NCBI GenBank assembly: GCA_031277355.1 | Contig: JAITMN010000215.1 | Span: 1-7,806 of the forward strand | Direction: 5' to 3' | Origin: Nevskiaceae bacterium | GTDB taxonomy: Bacteria > Pseudomonadota > Gammaproteobacteria > Steroidobacterales > Steroidobacteraceae | Length of the DNA: 7,806 nucleotides | Part shown: positions 6,614 to 7,806 of the stretch, piece after piece | Layout of the letters: each line of letters begins with the position of its first letter | How positions within the stretch are numbered: the stretch's first letter is position 1 | Program-made: the position numbers and the translations under genes | Notes under the pieces: model-generated | What the model saw: only the letters and a program-made list of their open reading frames with translations | Told to the model about the DNA's origin: nothing | The model's database searches: none

Positions 6614-7806
6614 GTGGACTTTTTCTCAAGCGCGGCCTGTTCGACCACGCGCTTCTCACGCGCGCGCCCCAGCGCCAGCGACAGCGTGAACCAGCCCGCC
6701 GCAATCACTGCGGCAAGGCCGGCCAGCCACGGCTGCACGGCCATGAGTTTCGACAACCCCGTGTACAGGAACGCATTGACGAAATCCGCCGCGCGAAACA
6801 CCGCGCCATCGACGATGTTCTTGGCCTTGAATTTTTCCTCGCGGCTGACCACCGGCCACAGCGATTCGCGCGCCACGTTCGCGATGCCGAAATTCGCCGC
6901 GCGCTGCAAAGCCTGGAACGACGCCACCGCCAGCAGCGTGGAGAAGAACATCAGCGAAGCAAAGCCGAAGACGAAGACCAGCGGCAAAATCGCCAGAGCC
7001 GCGCCCGAGCCGATTTTCTTGATGATTCGCCCGGTGCCCGCCAGTTGCACCAGCAGCGACAAAATACCCACCCACTGCGCGATCAGCGCGAAGATGCGCG
7101 TGCGCTCGGCGGTGTCGGTGGTCATCGAAGCCACCAGATGCGCCTGCACGAAATACAGGAACGTGCCCAGCAGCGACAGCAGGAACACCCACAGCGCGAT
7201 GCCACCCAGATAAGGGGATTTGAACAGCAGCGGGAAGCCATCGAACATGCCGCCACCCACAGCCTGCTTGGCGCGGCCAGCACTGGCGGCGACGAAATCA
7301 GGGTCCGCCGCCTGCATCTCCGGTGCAGCTTTGTCCAGACGATTGGCGCACCACACCGCTGCGATCAGCAGCACTCCCGACACCCACAGCAGATTGTGCA
7401 CGCCCAGCGGCGTGACCAGATTGCGCGTGAGGATGGGGCCCAGAATGCTGCCCAGCGAACCACCTGCCGCAACAAAACCAAACAGGCGCTTGCTCTGCTC
7501 GGAGGAGTAGATATCCGACAGAAAGCTCCAGAAGATCGACACGGTGAACACCGAAAACACGGTGATCCACATGAAGAACGCATATCCGACGATCTTCGGC
7601 GCAACCTCAAACTTCAGCAGCGCCCAAAAAATGAGCATGTTGGCGACAAGGAACAAATACATCACCGGCACGAAGCGCTGACGCGGCAATCGCGCGGCGA
7701 TGGCCGCCTGCAATGGCGCAGTGACCAGCGACACCAGGAAGGTGCCGAAGAACAGCCACGGCAGATCCTGCGCACCACCGCGAATACCGAACGCATCGCG
7801 CAGCGG
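6610..7806 (-). CDS. Multi-spanning transporter, ATP/ADP translocase-like (MFS-related), 5' end cut
   Basis: A polytopic inner-membrane protein; the frame is open to the window edge and 398 C-terminal residues are visible. Numbering from the edge, hydrophobic segments lie near 15-36, 46-64, 72-97, 108-125, 137-155, 199-220, 237-257, 267-295 and 359-380, with possible weaker ones between. A hydrophilic loop lies at about 156-190 and a charged C-terminal tail ends in EKKST. The stretch from QRAANFGIANVARESLWPVV to SREEKFKAKN and the following DGAVFRAADF resembles a region conserved in the Npt1/Npt2-like nucleotide transporter family within the major facilitator group, often annotated only as MFS transporter. 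Substrate is unknown; free-living relatives need not exchange ATP and ADP. Its TGA overlaps the presumed CTG start of pncC, implying co-transcription and translational coupling. The start lies outside the window. Confidence 0.8.
   Translation of the reverse strand, partial: PLRDAFGIRGGAQDLPWLFFGTFLVSLVTAPLQAAIAARLPRQRFVPVMYLFLVANMLIFWALLKFEVAPKIVGYAFFMWITVFSVFTVSIFWSFLSDIYSSEQSKRLFGFVAAGGSLGSILGPILTRNLVTPLGVHNLLWVSGVLLIAAVWCANRLDKAAPEMQAADPDFVAASAGRAKQAVGGGMFDGFPLLFKSPYLGGIALWVFLLSLLGTFLYFVQAHLVASMTTDTAERTRIFALIAQWVGILSLLVQLAGTGRIIKKIGSGAALAILPLVFVFGFASLMFFSTLLAVASFQALQRAANFGIANVARESLWPVVSREEKFKAKNIVDGAVFRAADFVNAFLYTGLSKLMAVQPWLAGLAAVIAAGWFTLSLALGRAREKRVVEQAALEKKST

Overview
The window is a high-GC proteobacterial chromosome segment in which every gene I can support reads on the minus strand. 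In transcription order, from high to low coordinates, it holds a nucleotide-transporter-like membrane protein (5' end outside the window), pncC/cinA-type NMN amidase, recA, recX, alaS, csrA, tRNA-Ser(GCU) with an encoded CCA, and a membrane diguanylate cyclase (3' end outside the window). The run pncC-recA-recX-alaS-csrA-tRNA-Ser(GCU) is the conserved gammaproteobacterial order, also found in E. coli. A CTG-N10-CAG LexA box in front of recA agrees with a gammaproteobacterium. It argues against a Xanthomonas-type SOS regulon, which uses a different box. I cannot name a genus.

Region 6098-7806: the transporter and pncC overlap by three bases, and pncC appears to begin at a CTG inside a CTGA stop/start overlap. 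Region 4971-6097: recA is preceded by a clear LexA operator overlapping the -35 of a plausible promoter. Region 4439-4970: recX follows recA by 25 nt, and a tiny hairpin touches its ribosome binding site. Region 4335-4438: the recX-alaS gap holds a strong inverted repeat (15 bp with one bulged base) followed by a T-rich stretch. It can be read as the recX terminator or as an operator for alaS autorepression. Region 1587-4334: alaS, then a gap of about 105 bp with a possible csrA promoter. Region 1220-1586: csrA, two back-to-back hairpins, and a candidate stable-RNA promoter. Region 1-1219: tRNA-Ser, then only 26 nt later the diguanylate cyclase.

The genes cover DNA repair (recA, recX), translation (alaS, tRNA-Ser), global post-transcriptional control (csrA), pyridine-nucleotide recycling (pncC) and c-di-GMP signalling. 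The most interesting regulatory idea is that the short spacer between the tRNA and the diguanylate cyclase contains an exact match to the CsrA/RsmE core CANGGANG over the ribosome binding site. CsrA, encoded two genes upstream, may therefore repress this cyclase. No CRISPR array, insertion sequence, prophage gene or clearly novel multi-gene system is visible. No stretch longer than 300 bases lacks a gene.
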